Source: JAAXHB01 sp965221635
GTDB taxonomy: Bacteria > Actinomycetota > Acidimicrobiia > Acidimicrobiales > Aldehydirespiratoraceae
Length of the DNA: 64,000 nucleotides
Assembly: GCA_965221635.1 (NCBI GenBank)
Contig: OZ244902.1
Location: 620,001-684,000, forward strand
Direction: 5' to 3'
Shown here: piece by piece, positions 34,033 to 42,650 of the stretch
Numbering within the stretch: position 1 is the first letter of the stretch
Layout of the letters: every line of letters starts with the position of its first letter
Translations under genes and position numbers: made by a program
The notes under the pieces: model-generated
What the model saw: the letters and a program-made list of their open reading frames with translations, nothing else
What the model was told of the DNA's origin: nothing
Database searches by the model: none

Positions 34033-35856
34033 TTACCCGCCGGTTGCCGGGGTCGCCGAGGTGGGCGGTGTCGCCGGCGTGTCCGGGGTCGCCCGGGTGG
34101 GCGCGAAGTCGGGGATGCTCACGGATTGGTAGACCGCCCATCCGAGAAGTCCGTCGTTTCCCTGAGGCTCCACAAGGACTTCGAGCCGGGTTTGTTTGGT
34201 GTGCCGGTCGACCACGCTCACAACGGCGTCGCTGGGATGTCCTCCCATGGCGTACACCCGGTTGCCGTGTTCGTCGCGAGGTCGGAGGCCGTCGGTGACG
34301 ATCACGCGGTTGTCGTCTTCGCTCACGAATACCGACGACACCACCGTGGACAGGAACGACTCCTCGCCTCGCCAGTCCCAGGTGGTGCGCACGGTCATGG
34401 CGACCGGGTCGATCTCGAACTCAACAGCTCGGCTGTAGGAGTCCTCCGGAGCCAGGCCGGGATCGGGGTACACGGTTCGACGCAGACCGTTGTCGAACAC
34501 CATCACCCGGATCACGCCGCTCGGGTCGGATCGGGTGATGATCGGCGAGTGCATGTGATAGGGCCAACCAAACGAAGCATCGCCGCCGGGATCGGCGCCG
34601 GGATCATCAACGCCAGTGGCGGATTTCAGGGGCCGCAGCAGTTTGGACGCCCACGGTTCGCGCCATCCGGTGGGGTCACCCAACAGCCACACGAGTTCGC
34701 CGCCGGCTCGGTCGATTCCGGCGATCACGTCGAGATGCCTGAAGGTCACCACGCAGATTCCCGACGTTTCGTCCTCGGCGATTCCGCTTCCGTGGCTCCA
34801 GTCGCGGGTGGCGCCGTACTCGGCAAGCGGATACGCGCCCACCATCGTCCAGAACGGGATGAAGAAGTCATGACTGACGCGCTCCACGTCGAGCAGGTCG
34901 AACACCGACAGACGTGAAACGATTTCACCGTCGCTGCGAAACTCGACGATCTCGTCGGCTACCACCCAGGGGGGTTCCGAAGCGGGCGGCAGCGGGCGCG
35001 GCCCGAGTAGCGCCGGATCCGATGGGGGGTGCGGGAAGTCGGGCACTTGTCGTGCGGTCACGCTCAGAGCCAGAAGGTTGCCGTTGGGAAGTTCGCGCCA
35101 CCCGTGGTGCAGGCAGCGTGTGTCCATCCGGATCGGATCCGGTACCCGCTGCGCGTATGTCGGATCATGTTTGATCGCCTCGTCCACATGGGCGTGACCA
35201 CTCTGCGAGAGCCACCGGCGGGTCATGTTGCCCTCCCAGTCGATCTCGAATGCGTCGCCGGCGTTGTCCCCCAGCAGGAGTCGTCCGTTCTTCAGAGGAA
35301 GCACCAATCCGAAGATGTGCGGAGCTTGGTAGTACCAAACCACCTCTCCCCGATCGTCGAGCGCGATCAACAGCCCGAACTCTGGATCCTCTGCCGGGAA
35401 GCGAGGCGGATCGGGAATGCGCATGCAGGCACAAAGCAGCAGATGCGCATCTCGGTCATCGGCCGCTGCGTCCGCCAAGCGCACGCGCAACGCCGGAAAC
35501 TCAGCCGCGGGAGGCAAGGCCGGGGTTCGGTGCCGAAGGTGTACTGGCGGTGGGTTGTCGCTTTTGCCTTCGCAGGTGACGATGATGTCGATGTCGGACG
35601 CGGCGGGCATGCCCACAAGCACAAGTCGGTGGCGCAACCCGGGCTCTCCAACCACCTCGCGATAGCACCAAGCAGCGTCGCCGGCGTCCCCGGAGTCAAC
35701 GGGGCCGGTGTGTGCGGCGTCGCCTGCGCGGGTGTCTCCACTAGTGCCGTATCGCACCGTGAGCACGGCAATCTCATCAGTGGTAGCCGTGAGCACACCC
35801 GCCAAGGGCGCCGCCTCGGCCGCAACAACTGTGGGGGGCTGGAGGAAGCTGGTCAT
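34033..35856 (-). CDS. arylsulfotransferase (ASST) family protein
   Basis: A 607-residue beta-propeller-like protein with ASST-family blocks: LLIALDDRGEVVWYYQAPH, RMDTRCLHHGWRELPNGNLL, WSHGSGIAED and GGELVWLLGDPTGW. Classical bacterial ASSTs move sulfate between phenols without PAPS in the periplasm. Many family members are uncharacterised. No signal peptide is visible, so this one is probably cytoplasmic, which is unusual for an ASST. Its C-terminal 20 residues are a Thr/Pro/Ala tail. ATG 35856 has GGAGAAG 5 nt upstream. Operator 7 lies about 167 nt upstream. With the sulfatase it links the regulon to aryl sulfates. Confidence 0.8.
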   Translation of the reverse strand: MTSFLQPPTVVAAEAAPLAGVLTATTDEIAVLTVRYGTSGDTRAGDAAHTGPVDSGDAGDAAWCYREVVGEPGLRHRLVLVGMPAASDIDIIVTCEGKSDNPPPVHLRHRTPALPPAAEFPALRVRLADAAADDRDAHLLLCACMRIPDPPRFPAEDPEFGLLIALDDRGEVVWYYQAPHIFGLVLPLKNGRLLLGDNAGDAFEIDWEGNMTRRWLSQSGHAHVDEAIKHDPTYAQRVPDPIRMDTRCLHHGWRELPNGNLLALSVTARQVPDFPHPPSDPALLGPRPLPPASEPPWVVADEIVEFRSDGEIVSRLSVFDLLDVERVSHDFFIPFWTMVGAYPLAEYGATRDWSHGSGIAEDETSGICVVTFRHLDVIAGIDRAGGELVWLLGDPTGWREPWASKLLRPLKSATGVDDPGADPGGDASFGWPYHMHSPIITRSDPSGVIRVMVFDNGLRRTVYPDPGLAPEDSYSRAVEFEIDPVAMTVRTTWDWRGEESFLSTVVSSVFVSEDDNRVIVTDGLRPRDEHGNRVYAMGGHPSDAVVSVVDRHTKQTRLEVLVEPQGNDGLLGWAVYQSVSIPDFAPTRATPDTPATPPTSATPATGG

Positions 35857-36020
35857 GTGTCTTCTCCGGAGGTGGCCGTTTCGGGACCCACGGGGCCGAT
35901 GCACCAGGAGTCCCGCAGCACGCAGAGGTCAGCCAAAGCCGCTCGCCTCAATCGCGCCCATGTGAGGCCGGCGTCGGCCTCTCCCAACAAGCACCCAGCC
36001 TCAAGTCCCGCACAAACACA

Positions 36021-36039
36021 TTCTAGTCACTGACTAGGC
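36021..36039. promoter_or_regulatory. predicted TetR operator 7 (perfect)
   Basis: CTAGTC-ACT-GACTAG at the outer edge of the catabolic region, upstream of the ASST-family gene. It marks the last of the seven sites; none is found in the accessory region to the right. Confidence 0.8.
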
Positions 36040-36165
36040 GAGAGGTGGGGTTGGCGGTCCGGGTGGAGAGGGTTCCTCCGTGCATGGGAGTTCAAGGCAG
36101 GTGCCGAGCCAAGAGCCCCGCCACCGAGCGGCGGACGTTCAGTTCACCCTCTCGCAAACTGGAGA

Positions 36166-37425
36166 TTATTCCGCGGAGCGCACCCCGGCTTGCTGAGCGT
36201 TCTGGAGCTGGGGTACCCACCCCTGCAAGTCAGCGTCGTCCACCAGTCTTGCAAGGGCCTCACGGCTTGCTTGCGTTGTGTGGCGGCCGAGTTGTGCGAT
36301 CAAGTCGGACACCAGGGTCGAGATGGAACTCTCAAGAGTTTCGATTACGTCGGGTGGACGTGGGTACTTGCACCACGCGCCAAGGACTCTCGTCAGTTCC
36401 TCCAGAGTGTGCGGGTCACCGATGTCGGCCAGTATGGACGTTCCCCGATTCGGGTGGCTCCAGACCACTTTCAGGAACTGGGCGAAGTGCCGGAGTCGCA
36501 CCTCGTTCTCGGTGAGATCCGAGACCAGTTCGCCTAGGCGATTCCCTTTGGCAAGCAATGCGTCCGTAGCCCACCATCTCACCCTTTGCGCGATGGGCAT
36601 GCTGGTTCGAGTTTGTTTCCCCCTGGCAAGGGAACGGAGTTCTGCATCCTGTGCCGCAGCCTGCGGTGATTGGGGTAGGAATCCCAAGTATTGAAGCGCT
36701 TGACTTAGAAGGGAATCGAGCACAGGAATCTGCCTCTTGGAGTTCCGGGTCGGGAAAGTGGTCAGCAACCTGATGCGCACAGCATGGACCATGTCCGGGG
36801 GCCCACCGCCATGATCCAACTCTCGCAGACCAGGGATCACCTCCTTGCCTGCCCGTACCGATGCGAGGGCGCATCGCAAAAGGGTGTCCAGCACCAGTTG
36901 TGGAGCAGCATCCAACATCGCATTGTGCCATGGTTGTGCACCCACCTTCGGAGGAGCGCAGTAGTAGATGGCCAACGCCCGCCTTTTGACTTCATCATCC
37001 AAGTCCAGCACCCCAGCTTGGTTTTCTCGGTACATGAGATGCAGGCTGGCAAGTACCGGATATGTCAACAGGGAGTGTCTGGCTTGAAGCGACAACTCAA
37101 TGGTGTGAGCAACTTCTGGGAGGTCATCTCGCCTGATGGAGTCACGCAAAGCAGCGATCACGCTCGCAATGAGCTGAGGATCGTCACCGATCAAATCGGC
37201 CAAACGGTCTTGGGGCGACGAAAGGTGAGCGGAGTCCGGCCGAAGCCCCAAGTAGGCCATGGCCAGGTGGTGCAAATTACGAGCAGGAAGCTTGTTCTCG
37301 TGCAGAACTTGCAGGTGAGAGCCAAGATATTCGCCCCACTCTGCGCGCTGTAGCTGTCGCATTCCGCCGCACACCAGACGCGCATCCTCCAATCGTTCCG
37401 CCTCCTCATTCTGTACATTCGACAT
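36166..37425 (-). CDS. C-terminal part of a large ATPase-like (NACHT-type?) protein, probably truncated
   Basis: The 419-residue protein is helical and repeat-like (LADLIGDDPQLIASVIAALR, HTIELSLQARHSLLTYPVLA, ALAIYYCAPP, MPIAQRVRWWATD). I recall very similar segments as the C-terminal portion of large bacterial NACHT-type ATPases found in defence islands, in which the nucleotide-binding domain lies upstream. Here no P-loop is present and the frame opens next to other gene fragments, so I read it as a truncated relic. ATG at 37425 follows GAGGG; a non-ATG start further upstream would add unrelated sequence. GC content is lower than in the catabolic region. Family recognition is from memory and should be tested. 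Confidence 0.5.
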   Translation of the reverse strand: MSNVQNEEAERLEDARLVCGGMRQLQRAEWGEYLGSHLQVLHENKLPARNLHHLAMAYLGLRPDSAHLSSPQDRLADLIGDDPQLIASVIAALRDSIRRDDLPEVAHTIELSLQARHSLLTYPVLASLHLMYRENQAGVLDLDDEVKRRALAIYYCAPPKVGAQPWHNAMLDAAPQLVLDTLLRCALASVRAGKEVIPGLRELDHGGGPPDMVHAVRIRLLTTFPTRNSKRQIPVLDSLLSQALQYLGFLPQSPQAAAQDAELRSLARGKQTRTSMPIAQRVRWWATDALLAKGNRLGELVSDLTENEVRLRHFAQFLKVVWSHPNRGTSILADIGDPHTLEELTRVLGAWCKYPRPPDVIETLESSISTLVSDLIAQLGRHTTQASREALARLVDDADLQGWVPQLQNAQQAGVRSAE

Positions 37426-37462
37426 ATGATTCAACCCTCTTGTGTCAGTGGTGTGCCACTCC

Positions 37463-37687
37463 TCAACTTGGAGTGGGGCTTCGGGTCCGCACCGCACACT
37501 GAGAACGCTTGGATAGGCCAGGTAGCAATCCGGCGGCTTCGAACAGTGTGAGATGGCGAGCAAGCGTTGGTGGATCCCTGGAGTTCTGGAATCGCCTCAA
37601 CGCATACTTGAACGATAGCGCCTGTACAAAATGCAGAGGAGGCGGACGTGGAGAAGTCTCCGCAAAAGCCTTGCGCTGGTTCTCCAA
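37463..37687 (-). pseudogene. DUF4143-type ATPase fragment
   Basis: A 74-codon frame with no proper ATG. The middle, ALSFKYALRRFQNSRDPPTL followed by ARHLTLFEAAGLLPGLSKRS, resembles the part of AAA_14/DUF4143 ATPases that reads SYQKMLGQLQD...TLAHYLDLL..AGL..GLQKY. Only this piece is left, with no Walker motifs, so it is a remnant of a lost gene. It abuts the 42-bp inverted repeat. Confidence 0.45.
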
Positions 37688-37725
37688 CTACTATTGTGAG
37701 TAACTTTACTCAGGATAGTAGTTGG
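37684..37725. repeat. 42-bp inverted repeat (20-bp arms, 2-nt centre)
   Basis: The arms CCAACTACTATTGTGAGTAA and TTACTCAGGATAGTAGTTGG are complementary except for a 2-nt internal mismatch and are separated by CT. It is AT-rich in a GC-rich genome and lies at the end of the decayed segment. It could be a terminator hairpin, an operator or a scar of an inserted element. The following 207 nt to the GcvT-like stop hold nothing I can identify. Confidence 0.8.
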
Positions 37726-37932
37726 CTGCGGTGACAGCGACGCCCACAGTGCAGTTCAGGGCCACCGATGGCGGGTGGCACGCGGCGGGGCAGGCGCTGG
37801 CTATGTCTCCCCGGGCGGCGGCGGGGCAGGTGAAACAAGTGTGGTGCTGTTGGTTGCGCCCTGGCCCTTCGTGTGCGACTGCTGCCGGCTGAGATGGCAG
37901 CCGCTAGAGAGGTGACGCAGTCGGCGGGTGGC

Positions 37933-39132
37933 TCAGGAGCTGCCGCGTTGTCGGGGCCAGGGGGTGCGTGGGATTTGTTTTGCTCTGTCCACGAACGGGA
38001 GCACGTCCACTATGCCGGTGTGAGATCGGCCGTCGTGGTCGACCAGTTCCACTGTCTTGTCGCCCCAGTCCTCGCCTGGCAGGGGTTGGTCGAAGCGCAC
38101 GTAGCCGACTCCGGCGTCCAATGTGGGCGACCAGGTTCCTATGGTGATGTGGCCCACATGATGGCCGAGAAACAGCACCTTCATTCCGGCGTCGGGGGCG
38201 GAGGTTCTGCACGTCAAGCCGAACAACAGTTGGCTGCGGTCTGCGGTTTCGAGGGCGGCCTTGCCGATGAAGTCGCCCTTGTCGAGCTTCACGAACTGTC
38301 CCAGGCCTGCGCCGAAAGGTGTGAGGTCGGGTTCGATGTCGCTGCCGTTGTCCAGAATCCCCGACTCCACTCGTCTGATGCCCATCGACGAACTCGAACT
38401 GAACTCCATGCCGAAGCGCTGCCCGGCTGCGAGCAGTCCGTCCCACAGGGCGTCATGGTCGGTGGGCTCGGGCCCGCTGTTGCAGTAGATCTCCACGCCC
38501 ATCTCGCCTGTCCAGCCGGTGCGCGACACCCACAACCGCTGCCCGCACACGTCGAAGAACTGGGCTCTGAAGTACTTGAAGTCCTGCGACACCCCGCCCC
38601 CGGTCGCTTCATGCAACACGTCCAGTGACCTGGGGCCCTGGATTTGCAACACCCGCGAGTTGGGATCCGACACCTCCACGTCGAGACCGATGGCGTTGGC
38701 CTTGAGCCAGGTCTCGAACTCGCCATTGGCCTTCACGTACCAGAATCGATCCTCGTCCAGGCGCATTAGCACGCCGTCCATCAGCACCCTGCCGTGGTCG
38801 TCGCAGGCGATGCCGTAACGACACCTGCCAATACCGAGGTTCTCCACCTTGCAGGTGAGCACCCGCTCAAGCAGCCGCGCCGCGTCGGGGCCGGCGATCT
38901 CAAGGGGTCGCTCGGGAACGTCGTACAACGCCACACCCCGGCGCAACCGCCAATACGAAGGCAGGGGATCCTCGTCGGGGCTCTTCTTGAGCGGGAACAA
39001 GCGCTCACAGTAAATCCCGAACAAGGTCTGATCGGTCATGTACCGATGCGCAAAGGGCGACTGTTCAATCCGGTATGAAACCAATCGAAGAGTATCGAAA
39101 GAGTCAATGTAGAAGCGCTGTTGTTCGGTCAT
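37933..39132 (-). CDS. GcvT/DmdA-like aminomethyltransferase family protein
   Basis: The 399-residue protein has the three-domain GcvT fold: CRYGIACDDHGRVLMDGVLM, RVLQIQGPRSLDVLHEATGG, SRTGWTGEMGVEIYC and SSMGIRRVESGILDNGSDIE near the folate site. The early ERPLEIAGPDAARLLERVLT and the FAHRY...LFPL opening recall DMSP demethylase DmdA more than glycine-cleavage T protein. It would transfer a methyl or methylene group to tetrahydrofolate. No glycine-cleavage genes are near. The substrate (DMSP, methoxy aromatic, methylated amine) is open. ATG at 39132 follows TAGGAG. It is 95 nt downstream of an SDR gene on the same strand. Confidence 0.8.
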   Translation of the reverse strand: MTEQQRFYIDSFDTLRLVSYRIEQSPFAHRYMTDQTLFGIYCERLFPLKKSPDEDPLPSYWRLRRGVALYDVPERPLEIAGPDAARLLERVLTCKVENLGIGRCRYGIACDDHGRVLMDGVLMRLDEDRFWYVKANGEFETWLKANAIGLDVEVSDPNSRVLQIQGPRSLDVLHEATGGGVSQDFKYFRAQFFDVCGQRLWVSRTGWTGEMGVEIYCNSGPEPTDHDALWDGLLAAGQRFGMEFSSSSSMGIRRVESGILDNGSDIEPDLTPFGAGLGQFVKLDKGDFIGKAALETADRSQLLFGLTCRTSAPDAGMKVLFLGHHVGHITIGTWSPTLDAGVGYVRFDQPLPGEDWGDKTVELVDHDGRSHTGIVDVLPFVDRAKQIPRTPWPRQRGSS

Positions 39133-39227
39133 CCCACCTAACTCCTAGCCAAGCAACCCAAAGACGCTACCGCCCCCAACAATAATCCCGCCACCCCCAG
39201 TTGTCGAAAACGCCTTGCTGGGATGGG

Positions 39228-40202
39228 TTAGGTGGGGTGGAGGGTTAGGCCGACTAGGCGTTCGCTTAGGTCCCACAGCTTGGCGGCGGTGGCGGGGTTG
39301 TCGATCCAGTCCGCGTAGCCCTGCTCGCCGGGGCCTGGTGAGGCGACTGCGCAGTCAGCCAGGTAGCGCCCGTTGTGGTTCACCAGATCCGGTGACACGC
39401 ACGCCCACACTTGGGTGGCTGCGCCTGCGGCGACGCTCTTGAGGCTGAATCCTGCGCCCTTGGCCTTGGTGGCGCCGGCCTTGGTGGCGCTGGCCTTGGC
39501 TCGCTTGATCATGTTGTCGATCATTTCTGGGGTCATGTGGCGGGTGAGGTTGGTGGCGATGGCGCCGGGGTGCGCTGCGAGCGACAGGATCTCTCCACGG
39601 GTGCGGCGAGCCAGCTCGGCGGCGAAGTGCGCGTTGGCGCTCTTGGAGCGGCCGTAGGCCACCCAGGAGTCATACGGCATCGATTCCCAGTTGGGATCAT
39701 CAAGATCCACATCCGCGATGCGATGCCCGCCCGAGGACACGGTCACTACCCGTGGTTGCTGCGAGGCGCGCAGCAACCCCAGCAGCCTCAGCGTGAGCGC
39801 GAAATGCCCGAGATGATTGGTGCCGAACTGCATCTCGAACCCGTCGCTGGTGCGGGCCTCGGGGCAGCCCATCACACCGGCGTTGTTCAACAGCACGTCC
39901 ACACGCTCGAAGTCCGTTGCCATTTGGCGTGCCACATCCGCTATCGAGGCCAGATCGGCAAGGTCGGCGGTGTAGGGCACAAGATCCGCGCCGGGCGCCA
40001 ATTCAACAATCCGACCGACCGCTTCGGCGTTGGCTTGCGGGTTGCGTGCCAGCATCGCCACCCGAGCGCCCTTGGCGGCCAACGCACGCGCAGACTCCTC
40101 GCCCAGCCCACTCGACGAACCCGTGACCACAACCACCTTCCCCGACAGGTCATGGCCCTCCAACACGTCGTCGGTTGTGGATGCAGCGTCGAAGGTTCCC
40201 AT
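39228..40202 (-). CDS. short-chain dehydrogenase/reductase, retinol-dehydrogenase/WWOX-like
   Basis: The SDR is about 324 residues long. Cofactor motif TGSSSGLGEES, NNAGVMG at about 100, catalytic serine in VTVSSGGH and YGRSKSAN with the Tyr/Lys pair. FGTNHLGHFALTLRLLGLL is the usual fourth helix. A lysine/alanine-rich insertion (IKRAKASATKAGATKAKGAG) sits near the substrate-binding loop. ATG at 40202 is preceded by GGGGTGAG; GTG at 40208 is possible. Substrate unknown. It may form an operon with the GcvT/DmdA-like gene downstream. Confidence 0.88.
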   Translation of the reverse strand: MGTFDAASTTDDVLEGHDLSGKVVVVTGSSSGLGEESARALAAKGARVAMLARNPQANAEAVGRIVELAPGADLVPYTADLADLASIADVARQMATDFERVDVLLNNAGVMGCPEARTSDGFEMQFGTNHLGHFALTLRLLGLLRASQQPRVVTVSSGGHRIADVDLDDPNWESMPYDSWVAYGRSKSANAHFAAELARRTRGEILSLAAHPGAIATNLTRHMTPEMIDNMIKRAKASATKAGATKAKGAGFSLKSVAAGAATQVWACVSPDLVNHNGRYLADCAVASPGPGEQGYADWIDNPATAAKLWDLSERLVGLTLHPT

Positions 40203-40396
40203 ACTCACCCCATTCGATCATCCCGACAATGGCACCTTGTCTACCGGGCCTGCCAATGGTGACCGCCCGCCAACGGTGACCGCCCCGCCAGCGCACCACC
40301 CCAGCACTCACCTGCTCGCCAACCGTCAAGAGCGGATTCAGTTTGACCGCCCCACCAACTCGCCACCCAAGCAGCCACAGCAGGTCACCCGCCATC

Positions 40397-40427
40397 TAAG
40401 TTACGGTTAAGGCATAACCGGCACTTA
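40397..40427. promoter_or_regulatory. inverted repeat just before the fic start
   Basis: Arms TAAGTTACGGTTA and TAACCGGCACTTA (two mismatches) around a 5-nt centre end 8 nt before the ATG of the Fic gene. It could be an operator, perhaps for autoregulation through the Fic protein's own winged helix, or a hairpin that hides the ribosome-binding site. Confidence 0.6.
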
Positions 40428-40435
40428 GGGGTGGC

Positions 40436-41656
40436 ATGGCTGCACACTTGCGAAGACGTCGGGACGCCAAGTTCCAGGGGATGAGTCGAAGCGACCGGCG
40501 CGGCTGCTATTACGACGCGTACCTGCCCGACCCGCTTGTCGGCTGGAACCTGTCGATTCCTGCGGATGTCGCCGCGGATGTGGCCGACGCCGAAGCTGCG
40601 GTGCGAGCACTCAACGACGCCGGGACTGCTCATGTGAGCCTCGAAGGGCTCACACGCTTCTTGTTGCGCGCCGAGTCGGTGGCATCGTCCAAGATCGAGG
40701 GTTTGGAGGTTGGGGTTCGTCGCCTTGCCCGAGCCGAGGCGGCCGTCGCGCTCGGGGGCGACCCCAGCGATCATGTCGCTGTTGAGGTGATGGGCAACAT
40801 CACGGCGATGGAGTCTGCGGTGGAGCTTGCGACCAGCGCCGACCCCTTCACGCTGGCCGACCTGCTTGCGCTGCATCGCACCTTGATGGACAACTCTGCA
40901 ACCCCCGAGGTTGGCGGCGTCGTTCGCCAACGCCAGAACTGGATCGGTGGAAGTTCGTACAACCCTTGCAGCGCGGCGTTCGTCCCGCCGCCGCCCGAGC
41001 GCGTCCACGGCCTGCTCACCGACTTGTTCCGCTACGTGAACGGCGACGATCACTCCCCCGTGGTGCAGGCTGCGATCGCTCACGCCCAGTTCGAGACGCT
41101 GCACCCTTTCATCGACGGCAACGGACGCACCGGCCGGGCGCTGATCCACGTCGTCCTGCGACGCAGGGGACTCGCCCCGAACTTCGTGCCACCGCTCAGC
41201 CTCGTGCTGGCCACATGGTCCGACGACTACGTGAACGGGCTGATGACGTTCCGCCACCTGAGCGAACCCGACAGCGCCGAACGCTCGGATGCCGCGGTCA
41301 CCTGGCTGCGCACGTTTGCCGTCGCCACCAGGCGCGCCTGTAGTGACGCAGAGTCGTACAGCCACCACATCGACGAGATGACCGCTGCTTGGCGCAGGAG
41401 GCTGGGACGCGTCCGGGCGAATTCCAGCACCGACCTGCTGTTGCGAGTCCTGCCGGGCGCGCCGATCGTCACGGTCGAGTCAGCCGCCAGGCTGATAGGG
41501 CGATCCAAGGCACGCACAACCGATGCCGTGAACGCCCTTGCCCAAGCAGGAGTCCTACGTCAACGCAACGTCGGACGACAGCGGTACCGAGTATTCGAGG
41601 CCACCGAAGTGCTCGACCTGTTCACCAACCTAGAACGAGCCTTAGCCGCCCAGTAG
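40436..41656 (+). CDS. Fic family protein with N-terminal inhibitory helix and C-terminal winged helix
   Basis: The 406-residue protein has the complete Fic motif HPFIDGNGRTGR near residues 223-234, so it should be able to AMPylate (or otherwise NMP-modify) hydroxyl groups of a target protein. S84-S85-K86-I87-E88-G89 matches the inhibitory motif (S/T)xxxE(G/N), with the glutamate that blocks ATP, placing it among N-terminally inhibited (class II) Fic proteins. The C-terminus (VTVESAARLIGRSKARTTDA) looks like a winged HTH. A separate antitoxin gene is not needed or seen. It converges with the PD-(D/E)XK nuclease gene. Confidence 0.92.
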   Translation: MAAHLRRRRDAKFQGMSRSDRRGCYYDAYLPDPLVGWNLSIPADVAADVADAEAAVRALNDAGTAHVSLEGLTRFLLRAESVASSKIEGLEVGVRRLARAEAAVALGGDPSDHVAVEVMGNITAMESAVELATSADPFTLADLLALHRTLMDNSATPEVGGVVRQRQNWIGGSSYNPCSAAFVPPPPERVHGLLTDLFRYVNGDDHSPVVQAAIAHAQFETLHPFIDGNGRTGRALIHVVLRRRGLAPNFVPPLSLVLATWSDDYVNGLMTFRHLSEPDSAERSDAAVTWLRTFAVATRRACSDAESYSHHIDEMTAAWRRRLGRVRANSSTDLLLRVLPGAPIVTVESAARLIGRSKARTTDAVNALAQAGVLRQRNVGRQRYRVFEATEVLDLFTNLERALAAQ

Positions 41657-41712
41657 GCCAACCCCAAAGCGTCCGCCCCACACCCCTACGCCGACCAAGG
41701 ACCAACACGTCT

Positions 41713-42648
41713 TCAGTCTTGGGGTTCCTCGTCGGTGGCGTCGGGTTGTGGTGAGGTCTGACGGTCGATGAGTTGGTTGCGGAGGTCTGCTAACAGGGTG
41801 CCGTCCTCGGTGCGCCACACGGACCAGCCGCGACTGGCCACGATGTTAGCCGCTTCCCTAGCCGCGCGAGAGGGTGACGAGAATTCCCTGCCGTCGTCCA
41901 GTTTGATCTTGCCCGACTCGAGCACCTCCGCCTTGTGGAGCTCGCGTTTCCTTGGCCTCTTCCACTGCAGCTTGGTCCCGGGTTCGAGAAGTCCGGCGTC
42001 GATCAGATCCGCGATTGTGACCATGCGACCATCGATCTTGTACCGGTTTGGACCCGTCGCGCGCATTCCGCCGACAGCAGCACCTGGGATCGCGAGTTCG
42101 TGGTCGGCTCCGACTTCGACGAATCGTCGATTCTGCTGATCCTCGTAGACGGTGACAGGGAGAACAATGATCGGCAGGTTGTTCTCGATCAGGTAGCTCA
42201 GCGCCGCGTCAGTCCGCGCGTCGAAGTCTCGCGCGACAAGCACGAGTCTCGGAGGCCGTTGCACGAGCCGCGGCGTCTCTGTATCGGTAAACTCCATCCA
42301 GGCTGAGAAGAAGTCCTCGGTCCCCGCTTCGAATACTCCGGCGAGTTCATCCAAGTTTGTGCCGCGCGCCCATCCGGCGTACTCCAGACACTGTGCGAGT
42401 TGTCCGCGATCAACATCCCGCTTCACCTCGATAACGTGGAGATACCCATCCACATCCAGGGCAACAATATCTGGTCTGAGATTCTCACCAAGTTCCGGTT
42501 GCTGGGCAACTGGAAACAAGGGAACTCCGATAAAGGCCTCGAGATTTGACCAGAGTAGATCCTCGATCTGGCTCTCGTACAGAGCCGGCCCGGCTTGCAC
42601 TCGCCTGAACGGCACAAGCTCATCATCAGCAATCTCAAACAACGGCAT
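41713..42648 (-). CDS. PD-(D/E)XK nuclease-like (DUF91-type) protein with RAMA domain
   Basis: A 311-residue two-domain protein. The N-terminal part has the nuclease signature RPDIVALDVDGYLHVIEVKR, i.e. D-x(n)-E-x-K near residues 60-75, as in NucS/DUF91-type enzymes. The C-terminal part (about 215-290: IADLIDAGLLEPGTKLQWK, GREFSSPSRAAREAANIV, GWSVWRTEDG) is a RAMA domain, thought to recognise modified or methylated DNA. This pairing suggests a nuclease that senses DNA modification. ATG 42648 follows GGAGGAG. It is 2 nt downstream of the tcmP stop, in the same operon. Confidence 0.82.
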   Translation of the reverse strand: MPLFEIADDELVPFRRVQAGPALYESQIEDLLWSNLEAFIGVPLFPVAQQPELGENLRPDIVALDVDGYLHVIEVKRDVDRGQLAQCLEYAGWARGTNLDELAGVFEAGTEDFFSAWMEFTDTETPRLVQRPPRLVLVARDFDARTDAALSYLIENNLPIIVLPVTVYEDQQNRRFVEVGADHELAIPGAAVGGMRATGPNRYKIDGRMVTIADLIDAGLLEPGTKLQWKRPRKRELHKAEVLESGKIKLDDGREFSSPSRAAREAANIVASRGWSVWRTEDGTLLADLRNQLIDRQTSPQPDATDEEPQD

Positions 42649-42650
42649 CT

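Noticed and set aside
37426..37563. Upstream extension of the truncated ATPase-like gene
   Set aside because: The added residues lack similarity to the helical C-terminal region and there is no start signal; ATG at 37425 with GAGGG is preferred.
37684..37725. Insertion sequence end
   Set aside because: The inverted repeat has no partner copy and no transposase nearby, so an IS call is not supported.
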